From NCBI GenBank assembly GCA_964523885.1, contig CAZFYX010000039.1:62001-126000 (forward strand): 64,000 nucleotides of DNA, given 5' to 3'. Origin of the DNA: SHXO01 sp964523885. GTDB taxonomy: Bacteria; Pseudomonadota; Gammaproteobacteria; Burkholderiales; SHXO01. This document shows, one piece after another, positions 49,501 to 59,202 of the stretch. Made by a program: the position numbers and the translations under genes. The stretch's first letter is position 1. The number at the start of each line of letters is the position of its first letter. The notes under the pieces were generated by a model. The model had not been told where the DNA came from and made no database searches. It was given only the letters and a program-made list of their open reading frames with translations.

Positions 49501-51321
49501 TTACTCGCCCAGTTCGAACACGTACAGCATGTTGCTGGGAACCTGGCCCTTCAGCTCCGGCGTGGCGCTGACGAACCACTGGGGCCAGGCACCGCCCAGA
49601 CCCACTTCGATGGCCACGTACTGCTTGCCGTCGGCCATGAAGGTCATGGGCGGGGCGTTGATCGCCGAACCCGTCTCGAACTTCCACAGTTCTTCGAGCG
49701 TGTTGGCATCCAGCGCCACGACCTGGCCTTCGGCGTAGCCCGCGAACACCAGCCCGCCGCCGGTGGACAGCAGGCCGCCCAGCTGCGGGTGCTTGGTGGT
49801 GTGCTTCTTCACCACCTTGCCGGTACCGACGTCGATCGCGGTGATCGAGCCCCAGATCCGACCGCAGTCCTGATCCTCGAACGTGGTGAACGGCGCGCCG
49901 CCCAGGAACAGCTGGCGATGCTTGAACTCACCCGGGACGGCGACTTCGGCGAAGGCCTTGTTGCAGCCGTCGATCGTCGGGATGTAGTACATGTTGGTCT
50001 GCGGGTTGTACGTGGTCGGAGGCCAGTTCTTGCCGCCCATGTGACCCGGACGCAGCACGCCTTCCACGGTGCCGCGACCCTTGGTCGCAGTGCCGCGGGC
50101 AGCAGCGGTACCCGGCATGTACGTCTGCACATCCTTCTTCGGATCGTAGGACTTGGGCTTGCACTTGGCGTCCAGGCCGCCGGACCAGTTCAGCTCGGCC
50201 ACGAACTGCGTGCACCAGAGCGGCTCACCGGTCTTGCGATCCAGCGCGTAGGCGTAGCCATTGCGGTTGGCGTGCAGCGTCGCGCGCACGAACCGGCCGT
50301 TGATCTGCGTATCGACGAAGGTGTTCTCGTTGATCGAGTCGTAGTCGTACGGATCGTTCGGCGTGTGCTGGAAGCCCCACTTGATCTTGCCGCTGTCGGC
50401 ATCGACCGCGATGGTGGAGTCGGTCCACAGGTTGTCGCCGGGACGGTAGGCGTTGTCCCAGTCCGGACCCGGGTTGGCGGTACCCCAGATGATCAGGTTC
50501 AGCTCCGGATCATACGAGCCGGTGACCCAGGTGGTGCCGCCGCCGGTCTTCCACGCGTCGTGCTTGTCCTTCCACGTCTCGGAGCCGGGCTCGCCGGGGG
50601 CCGGGATCGTGTAGGTGCGCCACTTGCGCTTGCCGGTCTTGAGGTCCAGGGCCTCGAGCCAGCCGCGCACGCCGAACTCCGCGCCCGCCATGCCGGTCAC
50701 GACCATGTCCTTGACGATCAGCGGAGCGCCGGTGATGACCTCGCTCTTGCTCGGATCGGCGACCTGGGCTTCCCAGACCTTCGTGCCGTCGGTCTTGTTC
50801 AGCGCGACGATGCGGCCATCGATGACGGGCGAGATCACCAGGTTGCCCGCCAGCACCGCGCCGCGGTTGTTGATGCCGCAGCAGGCCACCGTGGTGGCGA
50901 AGTCGGGATCGGGCGCCGGGTTGTAGCTCCACACCATCTTCGGCACGCCGCCGCGGGTGTCGAGCTTGGTCACCACGCCCCACCCGGTGGTGATGTACAG
51001 GAAGCCGTCCTCGGCGACCGGGGTGCCTTCCAGGCCGGCGAAGGGCCACTTGATGATCTCCTTGCCGCCGCCCTGCGTGCCGCCCATCGCCCAGGTGAAG
51101 GCGACCTTCAGCTTCTTGACGTTTCCGGTGTTGATCTGGTTCAGGCCCGAGAAGCGTTGTGCCTCCAGGTTGCCGTGGTGGTTGAGCCAGTTCTGCGGCT
51201 CCTTCTCGCTGTTGACCAGGCGATCCCAGGTGACGTCACCTGCGAAGGCCGGTGCAGCGGCCATTGCCAAGGCGAGTAAGGCCCCCTTTCTCGCCATCGT
51301 CTTGATGCGCTTCGTTCTCAT
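49501..51321 (-). CDS. PQQ-dependent alcohol dehydrogenase, methanol/ethanol family, lanthanide-type motif
   Basis: A 606-residue periplasmic quinoprotein with signal peptide (ALLALAMAAAPAFAGD) and an eight-bladed propeller. It has the adjacent-cysteine disulfide ACCGINNRGA (147-148), Glu215 in GAEFGVRGW, Asn283 in TANPGPDWD, and the catalytic Asp326 followed by a second acid at +2 in PYDYDS (Asp328). The extra Asp is the mark of lanthanide-dependent enzymes (XoxF/ExaF type); calcium enzymes lack it. The Trp-docking motifs end at LWKFETGSAINAPPMTF. MRTKR at 51321 is preceded by GAGGAG. The substrate, methanol or another alcohol, cannot be told. Confidence 0.92.
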   Translation of the reverse strand: MRTKRIKTMARKGALLALAMAAAPAFAGDVTWDRLVNSEKEPQNWLNHHGNLEAQRFSGLNQINTGNVKKLKVAFTWAMGGTQGGGKEIIKWPFAGLEGTPVAEDGFLYITTGWGVVTKLDTRGGVPKMVWSYNPAPDPDFATTVACCGINNRGAVLAGNLVISPVIDGRIVALNKTDGTKVWEAQVADPSKSEVITGAPLIVKDMVVTGMAGAEFGVRGWLEALDLKTGKRKWRTYTIPAPGEPGSETWKDKHDAWKTGGGTTWVTGSYDPELNLIIWGTANPGPDWDNAYRPGDNLWTDSTIAVDADSGKIKWGFQHTPNDPYDYDSINENTFVDTQINGRFVRATLHANRNGYAYALDRKTGEPLWCTQFVAELNWSGGLDAKCKPKSYDPKKDVQTYMPGTAAARGTATKGRGTVEGVLRPGHMGGKNWPPTTYNPQTNMYYIPTIDGCNKAFAEVAVPGEFKHRQLFLGGAPFTTFEDQDCGRIWGSITAIDVGTGKVVKKHTTKHPQLGGLLSTGGGLVFAGYAEGQVVALDANTLEELWKFETGSAINAPPMTFMADGKQYVAIEVGLGGAWPQWFVSATPELKGQVPSNMLYVFELGE

Positions 51322-51698
51322 GGACACACGCTCCTCGTTTTGGGTCATTCCTCCCACTCCATGCGCCTGGAGGCGGATGGCGAGGCAAGTGTACCCGAAG
51401 AAATCTGCGCGTCCAGCATGGGCGTGGGTGCGCTTTATGCGATGTGGGTACCCGAACCATGTGCAGCTGCGGAATTCCAATGCCCGCATCGCGCTGGGAT
51501 TCGAGAGCAAGTCGCACTTGCGGCACTGCAGCGCATCGGGTGGTTCGGCAACCCCACGGCGCCCCGGGAACTGCGTCGCCATGCAGGACTGGACGGCTTT
51601 GCCGGCGATCGGCGCCGGCTGGCGCGGCCAGGTCTCGCGCGCCCCCCGCCTTGCCTCCTCTTCCGCCGCCACCCGGAAGCCGGCAGACCCCCAGTCCG
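51322..51698 (-). promoter_or_regulatory. Upstream region of the PQQ dehydrogenase, with a candidate promoter
   Basis: No gene is recognised in this 377-bp gap. On the minus strand TGGACG (51410-51415) and TACACT (51388-51393) are 16 bp apart, 67 bp upstream of the dehydrogenase start. The word GTACCCGAA occurs in both flanks (51391 and about 51450), possibly a regulator site. The remainder near 51560-51690 looks like neutral GC-rich sequence. Confidence 0.35.
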
Positions 51699-52103
51699 CT
51701 AGCCCCGGCGGATCGTCGCCGGCAGCCGGTACAGGTTGCCGGTGTGCTCCAGGTCCGCGACAGTCCATGGCGGGCCCACGCCCGCGATCATCCAGCGCAG
51801 GATCTCCCAGAGGTCCGCATCGATGTTCGCATCGTCCAGCGGCTCCAGCGCGCCGACGACAGCGTTGAGCTCGACGCCGGACGGGAACGGCTCGCCGCTG
51901 CGGCCGATGAAGACCAGCTGGTAGAGGCGCCCGCCGACCGCGATGTACCCGGGTGCCGACAGACCCAAGCGCTGCAGGTCGAAGGTGCGATCGAAGAACG
52001 CGCGGAACTCCGGATAGTGCCCGAGTCGATCCTCGAGCAGCACCAGCGCGCAGCGCTTGTCCCGCAGGCCGGGCGCGGCGATCAGCTCGACTTCAGCGCT
52101 CAT
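51699..52103 (-). CDS. Hypothetical protein
   Basis: A 134-residue protein, without signal peptide, whose start overlaps the stop of the dehalogenase-like gene by 11 nt, so it is probably translated from the same message. LVLLEDRLGHYPEFRAFFDR and IAVGGRLYQLVFIGRSGEPF suggest a small alpha/beta domain. I do not recognise the family. GGGAG before ATG 52103 supports the start; an ATG 12 nt earlier is an alternative. Confidence 0.55.
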   Translation of the reverse strand: MSAEVELIAAPGLRDKRCALVLLEDRLGHYPEFRAFFDRTFDLQRLGLSAPGYIAVGGRLYQLVFIGRSGEPFPSGVELNAVVGALEPLDDANIDADLWEILRWMIAGVGPPWTVADLEHTGNLYRLPATIRRG

Positions 52104-53040
52104 CGCTCCCACCATCGCCACCGCGCAACCCGTCGAGGAACGCGACCAGGTGCGTCGCGATCTCGGGCCCCGAATCCTCCTGCAGGAAATGCCGCCCCGT
52201 GACCAGGTGCGGCCCCTGCGCATGGGGCAGCAGCTGCTTGAAGCGCGCGGCGAACGTGGCGTGGTCGAACACGTCGTCCTCGCGCCCCCAGACGATGAGC
52301 GCCGGCAGCCGGCACTGCGACAGCTCGCGCTCGAGCCACGCAAACCGCGTGGCCGCGCGCGCTCTCGTGTCGAGCGGAATCCAGCGCGGCCAGGCCCAGG
52401 TCAGGAGACGCGTCTCGGGGTCCGGCAGCACCGCCTCGTACGCCGCCTGGGCACGCTCCTGGAACCGCTTGCGATCCACCACCGAGAGGTACATCCCTCG
52501 ACCCGCCAGCGCGCCGTGGCGCCCGAGCAGGTAGGGCCCCACCAACGGGGCGTGCATGGTGCGCCAGGGAAAGATGCGGGTGTGGAACTCGGCGGGCGGC
52601 GCCGGCCAGGCCCAGGTGCTCATGATCACGAGCGCCCGCATCCGTTGCAGTTCGTGCATCGCGGCGCTCAAGCCCGTCGGGCCGCCCCAATCGTGGCACA
52701 CCAGCGTCACCCGTTCGAGCTGCAGCTGCCGCAGGAGCCCGACCAGGTCGGCGCTGTGTCCATCCAGCGTGTGCGCATGCTCGCGGCCCGGCTTCTCCGA
52801 CAGGCCGAACCCGATCATGTCCGGGATCACCACCCGGTAGCCCGCCATAACCAGCGGCGCGACGAACTCGCGATACAGAAAGCCCCACGTCGGGTTGCCG
52901 TGCAGCAGCACCACCGGATCGCCGCGCCCCTCGTCCACGTAGTGCATGCGCCAGCCGTTCACGCGTGCGAAACGCGGCGTGAACGGCCATTGCGCGCGCA
53001 CGTGCGCCGGGAGGCCCTCGAGCAAACCGGCGCCGCCCAT
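52093..53040 (-). CDS. Alpha/beta hydrolase, haloalkane dehalogenase-like
   Basis: A 315-residue protein with VVLLHGNPTWGFLYRE (oxyanion HGNPTW), the nucleophile Asp in LVCHDWGGPTGLS (His-Asp-Trp-Gly-Gly) and the catalytic His in TGRHFLQEDSGPE. The Asp nucleophile and the Trp beside it, a halide-stabilising residue, are typical of haloalkane dehalogenases; epoxide hydrolases share the Asp. Real substrate unknown. It begins 2 nt after the SDR gene and is read in the same operon. Confidence 0.85.
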   Translation of the reverse strand: MGGAGLLEGLPAHVRAQWPFTPRFARVNGWRMHYVDEGRGDPVVLLHGNPTWGFLYREFVAPLVMAGYRVVIPDMIGFGLSEKPGREHAHTLDGHSADLVGLLRQLQLERVTLVCHDWGGPTGLSAAMHELQRMRALVIMSTWAWPAPPAEFHTRIFPWRTMHAPLVGPYLLGRHGALAGRGMYLSVVDRKRFQERAQAAYEAVLPDPETRLLTWAWPRWIPLDTRARAATRFAWLERELSQCRLPALIVWGREDDVFDHATFAARFKQLLPHAQGPHLVTGRHFLQEDSGPEIATHLVAFLDGLRGGDGGSDER

Positions 53041-53042
53041 GC

Positions 53043-53801
53043 TCACTGCGCGGTGAACCCGCCGTCGACCACGATCGACTGGCCGGTGATGAACGATGCG
53101 GCATCCGAGCACAGGAACAGCACGGTCTGGGCCACTTCCGCGGGCTGGGCGACCCGTCCCATCGGGTGCATGGCCGCGAAGCCGGCCTTCATCTCCTCGC
53201 TGCCGCCGACGAAGCGATCCATCATGTCGGTCGCCACCGCCCCGGGCGAGACGACGTTGATGCGGATGCTGGTCTTGGCGTGCTCGAGCGCAGCAGCACG
53301 GGTCAGGCCGATCACGGCGTGCTTGCTCGCGGTGTACACGCTCGCACCCGGAAATGCGATGTGGCCGACGATGGAGGAGACATTCACGATCGCTCCCCCG
53401 CCGCCTTTCTGCATCGCGCGCAGCTCGTGCTTCATGGACAGCAGCGTTCCCTTCACGTTGATGCCGAACACCTGCTCGTAGTTGTGCTCGGTCTCGTCGG
53501 CCACCGGCGCGCCCTTGCCTTCGACGCCGGCATTGTTGAAGGCGAAGTCGAGGCGCCCGAAGCGCGCCAGCGTGGTCTCCACCAGCCGGGCCACGTCGGC
53601 CTCACGGCTGACGTCGGCCTGGACGAACAGTCCCTTGCCGCCCGCGCGCTCGATCTGGGCAACCGTCTCGCGGCCCTCGGCCTCGCGCCGGCTGGCGACG
53701 ACCACCGCCGCCCCCTCGCCGGCGAATGCCAGCGCCGTGGCGCGCCCGATGCCCGAGCTGGCGCCGGTTACCAATGCGATCTTTCCGTCGAATCTTGCCA
53801 T
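53043..53801 (-). CDS. SDR-family NAD(P)-dependent oxidoreductase
   Basis: A 252-residue classical SDR: ALVTGASSGIGRATALAFA (cofactor), FAFNNAGVEGK, Ser in IVNVSSIVGHIA, YxxxK in SVYTASKHAVIGLTR, and the end FITGQSIVVDGGFTAQ. The pattern matches glucose-1-dehydrogenase-like or cyclohexanol-dehydrogenase-like SDRs. It is the first gene of the minus-strand run and is divergent from the LysR gene, so LysR probably controls it. Confidence 0.93.
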   Translation of the reverse strand: MARFDGKIALVTGASSGIGRATALAFAGEGAAVVVASRREAEGRETVAQIERAGGKGLFVQADVSREADVARLVETTLARFGRLDFAFNNAGVEGKGAPVADETEHNYEQVFGINVKGTLLSMKHELRAMQKGGGGAIVNVSSIVGHIAFPGASVYTASKHAVIGLTRAAALEHAKTSIRINVVSPGAVATDMMDRFVGGSEEMKAGFAAMHPMGRVAQPAEVAQTVLFLCSDAASFITGQSIVVDGGFTAQ

Positions 53802-53907
53802 GTGTCGCTCCTTCAGGGTGATGGATCAGGTGGAGCGAACGATAGCGGGCGGCCGATCCGGCGATAATCCGTCCCGCTGGAAGTCTGAGGATGACAGGAG
53901 GTCAACG
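53802..53907. promoter_or_regulatory. Divergent SDR/LysR intergenic region
   Basis: A 106-bp gap between two divergent starts, the standard place for a LysR-type binding site and overlapping promoters. AGGAGGT at the end is the LysR ribosome site. I cannot point to a convincing T-N11-A palindrome or -35/-10 set by eye. Confidence 0.4.
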
Positions 53908-54840
53908 ATGGCGGCGGTCGGCATGGAGAATCTCACCGGGATGCTCGCGTTCGTGCGGGCCGCGGAGGCCCGCAGCTTCACCGCGGCCGGCCGCAGCCTG
54001 GGCATCTCGCCATCCGGCGTGAGCAAGGCCATCTCGCGGCTGGAGGCGAGCTTCAAGGTGCGCCTGCTCCATCGCACCTCGCGCAGCGTGACCATGACGC
54101 CCGAGGGCGCGGCGTTCTACGAGCGCTGCCGCCAGATCGTGGCGGACCTGGAAGACGCCGAGCAGGTACTGAGCGCCGCCCACGCCACCGCCCGGGGACG
54201 GCTCCGGGTCACGATGCCCCTGTCACTGGGCCGGCTCCAGCTGGCCCGGCTGCTGCCCGAGTTCCTGGCCCGCCATCCCGAGGTGACGGTCGAGGCCAGC
54301 GCCACCGACCGCATGGTGGATCTCGTCGAGGAAGGATTCGACGTGGCGATCCGGCTCGGCCAGCCGCCCGATTCCCGGCTGGTCGCCCGCCAGCTCGTCG
54401 GCGGAGTGCTCGTCACCTGCGCGGCACCAGCGTATCTCGAGCGCCACGGCGAGCCCCGCGAACCCGAGGAACTGGCGCGGCACAACTGCGCACGGTTCGT
54501 CGTGCCGAGCACTGGCGTCGCACGCGACTGGATGTTCCAGCGCACGGGCAAGCCGTTCAGCGTGCCGGTGCAGGGCAACCTGACCTTCGACCACGCCGAA
54601 TGCCTGGTCGAGGCGGCGATCGCGGGCAACGCGGTGATCCAGATCTCGAGCTACGTCACCGGCGATGCGTTGCGCAGCGGCGCGCTGCGGCCGGTGCTCA
54701 CGGCGTTCCAGGTGGAAAGCCCGTCGATGTGGGTGATCTATCCGCAGAACCGGCACCTTACCCCAAGGGTGAGGGCGTTCGTGGACTTCCTGGTGGAGGC
54801 GGCGCGGACCGGGCGGCTGGCCGGCCCTGCACAGGGTTGA
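53908..54840 (+). CDS. LysR-type transcriptional regulator
   Basis: A 310-residue regulator with an N-terminal winged helix-turn-helix (MLAFVRAAEARSFTAAGRSL and GISPSGVSKAISRLEASFKV) and an effector domain starting RGRLRVTMPLSLGRLQLARL. It belongs to the CrgA/DsdC-like subgroup with RLLHRTSRSVTMTPEG at the wing. ATG 53908 follows AGGAGGT. It is divergent from the SDR gene and ends 13 nt before the acyl-CoA dehydrogenase stop. Probably senses an intermediate of the neighbouring pathway. Confidence 0.93.
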   Translation: MAAVGMENLTGMLAFVRAAEARSFTAAGRSLGISPSGVSKAISRLEASFKVRLLHRTSRSVTMTPEGAAFYERCRQIVADLEDAEQVLSAAHATARGRLRVTMPLSLGRLQLARLLPEFLARHPEVTVEASATDRMVDLVEEGFDVAIRLGQPPDSRLVARQLVGGVLVTCAAPAYLERHGEPREPEELARHNCARFVVPSTGVARDWMFQRTGKPFSVPVQGNLTFDHAECLVEAAIAGNAVIQISSYVTGDALRSGALRPVLTAFQVESPSMWVIYPQNRHLTPRVRAFVDFLVEAARTGRLAGPAQG

Positions 54841-54853
54841 TGCGGGCCGCCGA

Positions 54854-56020
54854 TCAGAACGATCTTGGCAACCCCAGGATGTGCTCCGCCACGTACGACA
54901 GGATGAGATTGGTCGAGATCGGCGCCACCTGATACAGCCGCGTCTCGCGTAACTTGCGCTCGACGTCGTATGCCGCGGCGAAGCCGAAGCCGCCGTGGAA
55001 CTGCAGGCAGGCGTGGGCCGCTTCCCACGACGCCTTGGCGCCGAGGTACTTGGCCATGTTGGCCTCGGCGCCGCACGGCAGGTGCTGGTCGAACAGCTCG
55101 CACGCCTTCCAGCGCATCAGGTTGGCGGCCTCGACCACGATGTAGGCCGCGGCGATAGGGAACTGCACGCCCTGGTTCTGGCCGATCGGCCGGCCGAACA
55201 CGACGCGATCCTTGACGTACTTGGTGACGCGATCGATAAACCAGTAGCCGTCGCCGATGCACTCGGCCGCGATCAGCGTACGCTCGGCATTCAGCCCGTC
55301 CAGGATGTACTTGAAGCCCTTCCCTTCCTCGCCGATCAGGTTCTCGGCCGGGATCTCGAGATTGTCGAAGAACAGCTCGTTGGTCTCGTGGTTCACCATG
55401 TTGGCGATCGGCCGCACCGTCATGCCCTTGCCGATGGCCTGGCGCAGGTCGACGATGAAGATCGACATGCCCTCCGACTTCTTCTTCACTTCCGCCAGCG
55501 GCGTGGTGCGCGCCAGCAGGATCATCAGGTCGGAGTGCTGGATGCGCGAGATCCACACCTTCTGCCCGTTCACCACGTAGCGGTCGCCCTGGCGCACGGC
55601 AGTGGTCTTGATGCGCGTGGTGTCGGTGCCGGTGGTGGGCTCGGTCACGCCCATCGACTGCAGGCGCAACTCGCCGCTGGCGATCTTCGGCAGGTACTGC
55701 TTCTTCTGCGCCTCGGAACCATGGCGCAGGAGCGTGCCCATGTTGTACATCTGCCCGTGGCAAGCGCCGGAGTTGCCGCCGGAGCGGTTGATCTCCTCCA
55801 TGATCACGGAGGCCTCGGCCAGGCCCAGGCCGGAGCCGCCGTACTCCTGCGGAATCATGGCGGCGAGCCAGCCCGCCTTGGTGAGCGCGTCGACGAATGC
55901 TTCCGGGTAGGTGCGCGCCTCGTCGATCTTGCGGTGGTACTCGTCGGGAAACTCCGCGCACAGCGCACGCACGCCGTCGCGGATGTCCTGGTACTGGTCT
56001 GCAGCGGACTGGTTCATCAC
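54854..56020 (-). CDS. Acyl-CoA dehydrogenase
   Basis: A 388-residue FAD enzyme that introduces an alpha,beta double bond into an acyl-CoA. MGVTEPTTGTDTTRIKTTAV is the FAD-binding signature, and DRVVFGRPIGQNQGVQFPIA and CLQFHGGFGFAAAYDVERKL the C-terminal ones. Start overlaps the enoyl-CoA hydratase stop by 4 nt (ATGA), giving coupled translation of consecutive beta-oxidation steps. Chain length preference unknown. Confidence 0.93.
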   Translation of the reverse strand: MMNQSAADQYQDIRDGVRALCAEFPDEYHRKIDEARTYPEAFVDALTKAGWLAAMIPQEYGGSGLGLAEASVIMEEINRSGGNSGACHGQMYNMGTLLRHGSEAQKKQYLPKIASGELRLQSMGVTEPTTGTDTTRIKTTAVRQGDRYVVNGQKVWISRIQHSDLMILLARTTPLAEVKKKSEGMSIFIVDLRQAIGKGMTVRPIANMVNHETNELFFDNLEIPAENLIGEEGKGFKYILDGLNAERTLIAAECIGDGYWFIDRVTKYVKDRVVFGRPIGQNQGVQFPIAAAYIVVEAANLMRWKACELFDQHLPCGAEANMAKYLGAKASWEAAHACLQFHGGFGFAAAYDVERKLRETRLYQVAPISTNLILSYVAEHILGLPRSF

Positions 56021-56814
56021 TTGCCCTTGAATTGCGGCTTGCGCTTCTCGTTGAACGCGAGGATGCCCTCGTGGCGGTCGTCGGTGTCCACCAGCTGGTT
56101 GTAGGCCTCCACCTCGAAGCGGTAGGCGGTGCGGATCTCCATCTGGCTACCGTAACGGATCGACTTCTTGGCCTGGCGCGTGGCGAGCGGCGCGTTGCCT
56201 GCGATCGCGGTGGCGGTCTCGACCGCCGGCTGCAGCACCTGGCCGGGCTCGAACAGCCGGTTCACCATGCCCCACGCGGCCGCCTCTTCGGCGGTGAACG
56301 GCTTCGCGGTGAGGATGATCTCCTTCGCACGCCGGTCGCCGACTGCGCGCGGCAGGTTCTGCGTGCCGCCGGCGCCGGGGATGATGCCGAGCGAGACCTC
56401 GGTGAGCGCGAAGCGCGCGGTACGCACGGCGTAGATGAAGTCGCACATCAGCGCGAGCTCGAGACCGCCCGCGTAGGCCGGACCGTTCACCGCGGCGATG
56501 ATCGGCAGCGGCAGATCGCCCAGCGCCCAGAACGCGCGCTCGTACAGCTCGTGCTGCGCACGCCAGGCCTCGCGCGTCATGCCATTGCGCTCCTTCAGGT
56601 CGGCCCCGGCGCAGAACGCCTGGTCACCGGCACCGGTGATGACCGCGCAGCGGTAATCACCCGAGTCCTCGGTGAGCCGCGTCCACAGGTCGAGCAGCTC
56701 GCGGCCCATCGCGGTGTTGAAGGCGTTGCGCACCTCGGGCCGGTTCAGCTTGATCAGCAGGACGTGCGGCGCCGCCGTCTCGGTTGCAAGCGTTTCGTAC
56801 TGAGGCAGATTCAT
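56017..56814 (-). CDS. Enoyl-CoA hydratase/isomerase family protein
   Basis: A 265-residue crotonase-fold protein with FCAGADLKERNGMTREAW (CoA/oxyanion), GPAYAGGLELALMCDFIYA, and FALTEVSLGIIPGAGGTQNL, carrying the two catalytic glutamate positions. It ends FNEKRKPQFKGK, like many hydratases. ATG 56814 starts the domain; the open frame upstream is unrelated. It overlaps the acyl-CoA dehydrogenase gene by 4 nt. Hydrates the product of that dehydrogenase, most likely. Confidence 0.93.
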   Translation of the reverse strand: MNLPQYETLATETAAPHVLLIKLNRPEVRNAFNTAMGRELLDLWTRLTEDSGDYRCAVITGAGDQAFCAGADLKERNGMTREAWRAQHELYERAFWALGDLPLPIIAAVNGPAYAGGLELALMCDFIYAVRTARFALTEVSLGIIPGAGGTQNLPRAVGDRRAKEIILTAKPFTAEEAAAWGMVNRLFEPGQVLQPAVETATAIAGNAPLATRQAKKSIRYGSQMEIRTAYRFEVEAYNQLVDTDDRHEGILAFNEKRKPQFKGK

Positions 56815-56836
56815 TGCGTCTCCACGTCGTTCCGTT

Positions 56837-57817
<981 letters not shown>

Positions 57818-57839
57818 GTGTGCCTCTCGATGTGTGGGG

Positions 57840-58817
57840 TCAGCCGCGCGCCAGCGCGCGGGCCTTGATCTGCTCGAAGTCCGCAGGCACGGGGTGCAGA
57901 TCGAGCCGGCGGCCGGCCTTGACGATCTGGCTCGGGACGTCGTGACCGACCAGCGCAGGCAGTCGCTTGGATGCTGCGATCAGCTTGTTCAGGTCCACGC
58001 CGGTGTCGTAGCCCATCAGCTCGAGAGCGTGCACGATCTCCTCGCTGCACACGTTGCCGCTCGCACCCGGCGCATAGGGACAGCCGCCCAGGCCGCCGAT
58101 GGCCGCGTCGAAGCTGCGGGCGCCGGCATCGATGCCGGCGAGGATGTTGGCCAGCCCCATCCCGCGCGTGTTGTGGAAGTGCAGCGTGAGCTCGGTACCG
58201 GGGAAGCGGCACAGGAACGCAGCGGCGAGCGCAGAGACCTGCTTCGGATGCGCCATGCCCGTGGTGTCGCAGAGCGAGACGCCGCGCACGCCCAGGTCCA
58301 CGAAGCGCGCAGCCCAGTCCAGCACCGTGGCCTCGGGAACGTCTCCCTCCATCGGGCAGCCGAACGCACACGAGATCGACGCGTTCACAGGCGTCGCCGA
58401 CTCGCGTGCCAACGCGATGACGGCCGTCAGCGCAGCGAAGGACTGCTCGCGCGTCATGCGCAGGTTGCTGAGGTTGTGCGTCTCGGTGGCCGACATGACG
58501 AGGTTCATCTCGTCGACCTGCGCATCGACCGCGCGCTGGGCCCCGCGGACGTTGGGGACGAGCGCGGTGTAGCAGACCGATGGGTTGCGCTTGATCCGGC
58601 GCAGCACGTCGTCGGCATCGCGCAGCGCGGGGATGGCCTGCGGCGAGACAAAGGCGGTCACCTCGATCTTCGCCAGCCCGGCTTCCGACAGTGCGTCCAC
58701 CAGCGCGACCTTGTCCTCGGTCGGGACGAAGGCAGCCTCGATCTGCAGGCCGTCACGCGTGCCGACTTCGCACATGTAGATGCGCTGGCGGGCGCCGTCC
58801 CATACCGCCTTGGTCAT
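57840..58817 (-). CDS. Hydroxymethylglutaryl-CoA lyase family protein
   Basis: A 325-residue DRE-TIM metallolyase. EVGTRDGLQIEAAFV, VTAFVSPQAIPALRDAD, HFHNTRGMGLANILAGIDAG (His ligands) and IGGLGGCPYAPGASGNVCSE (active-site Cys) are the HMG-CoA lyase signatures. It cleaves 3-hydroxy-3-methylglutaryl-CoA or a related branched hydroxyacyl-CoA to acetyl-CoA plus an acid. ATG 58817 follows GGAGGATGAA, a strong site. The neighbours fit leucine- or isoprenoid-like catabolism, but no methylcrotonyl/geranyl-CoA carboxylase is in the window. Confidence 0.92.
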   Translation of the reverse strand: MTKAVWDGARQRIYMCEVGTRDGLQIEAAFVPTEDKVALVDALSEAGLAKIEVTAFVSPQAIPALRDADDVLRRIKRNPSVCYTALVPNVRGAQRAVDAQVDEMNLVMSATETHNLSNLRMTREQSFAALTAVIALARESATPVNASISCAFGCPMEGDVPEATVLDWAARFVDLGVRGVSLCDTTGMAHPKQVSALAAAFLCRFPGTELTLHFHNTRGMGLANILAGIDAGARSFDAAIGGLGGCPYAPGASGNVCSEEIVHALELMGYDTGVDLNKLIAASKRLPALVGHDVPSQIVKAGRRLDLHPVPADFEQIKARALARG

Positions 58818-58872
58818 TTCATCCTCCCTGCCACGATCTGACTGGAACACAAGCCTTTCCGCACCGATGTGT

Positions 58873-59192
58873 GCCCCCTCTCCCTCGACGGGAGAGGGTT
58901 GGGGTGAGGGTGAGGGTTGCCGGCACGTCCTTCGTACCCCTCACCCCGGCCCTCTCCCGCAAGGGGAGAGGGGGAACCGCAGCAATGCCATGCGCCTTGG
59001 GACCCTTGCGCCACAGCGCGTTTCGATCTGTCTCCAGAGCCTAGGCCCTTGCCTGGTGAAACCACAGAACTATCCTCATCGATATGTTCCCCCTCTCCCT
59101 CGACGCGAGAGGGTTGGGGTGAGGGTGAGGGTTGCCGGCACGTCCCGTGTACCTCTCACCCCGGCCCTGTCCCGCAACGGGAGAGGGGGAAC
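58873..59192. repeat. Two tandem inverted REP pairs, part of a ~215-bp direct duplication
   Basis: Each block holds two facing REP units: about 58873-58917 with 58934-58977, and 59087-59135 with 59150-59192. The blocks are about 215 bp apart and share also their joining sequence (GAGGGTTGCCGGCACGTCC). They fill the 385-bp gap between the RraA-like and HMG-CoA lyase genes. The second block runs directly into the 3' end of the RraA-like gene. Confidence 0.9.
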
Positions 59193-59202
59193 CGCACCAA
59201 TG

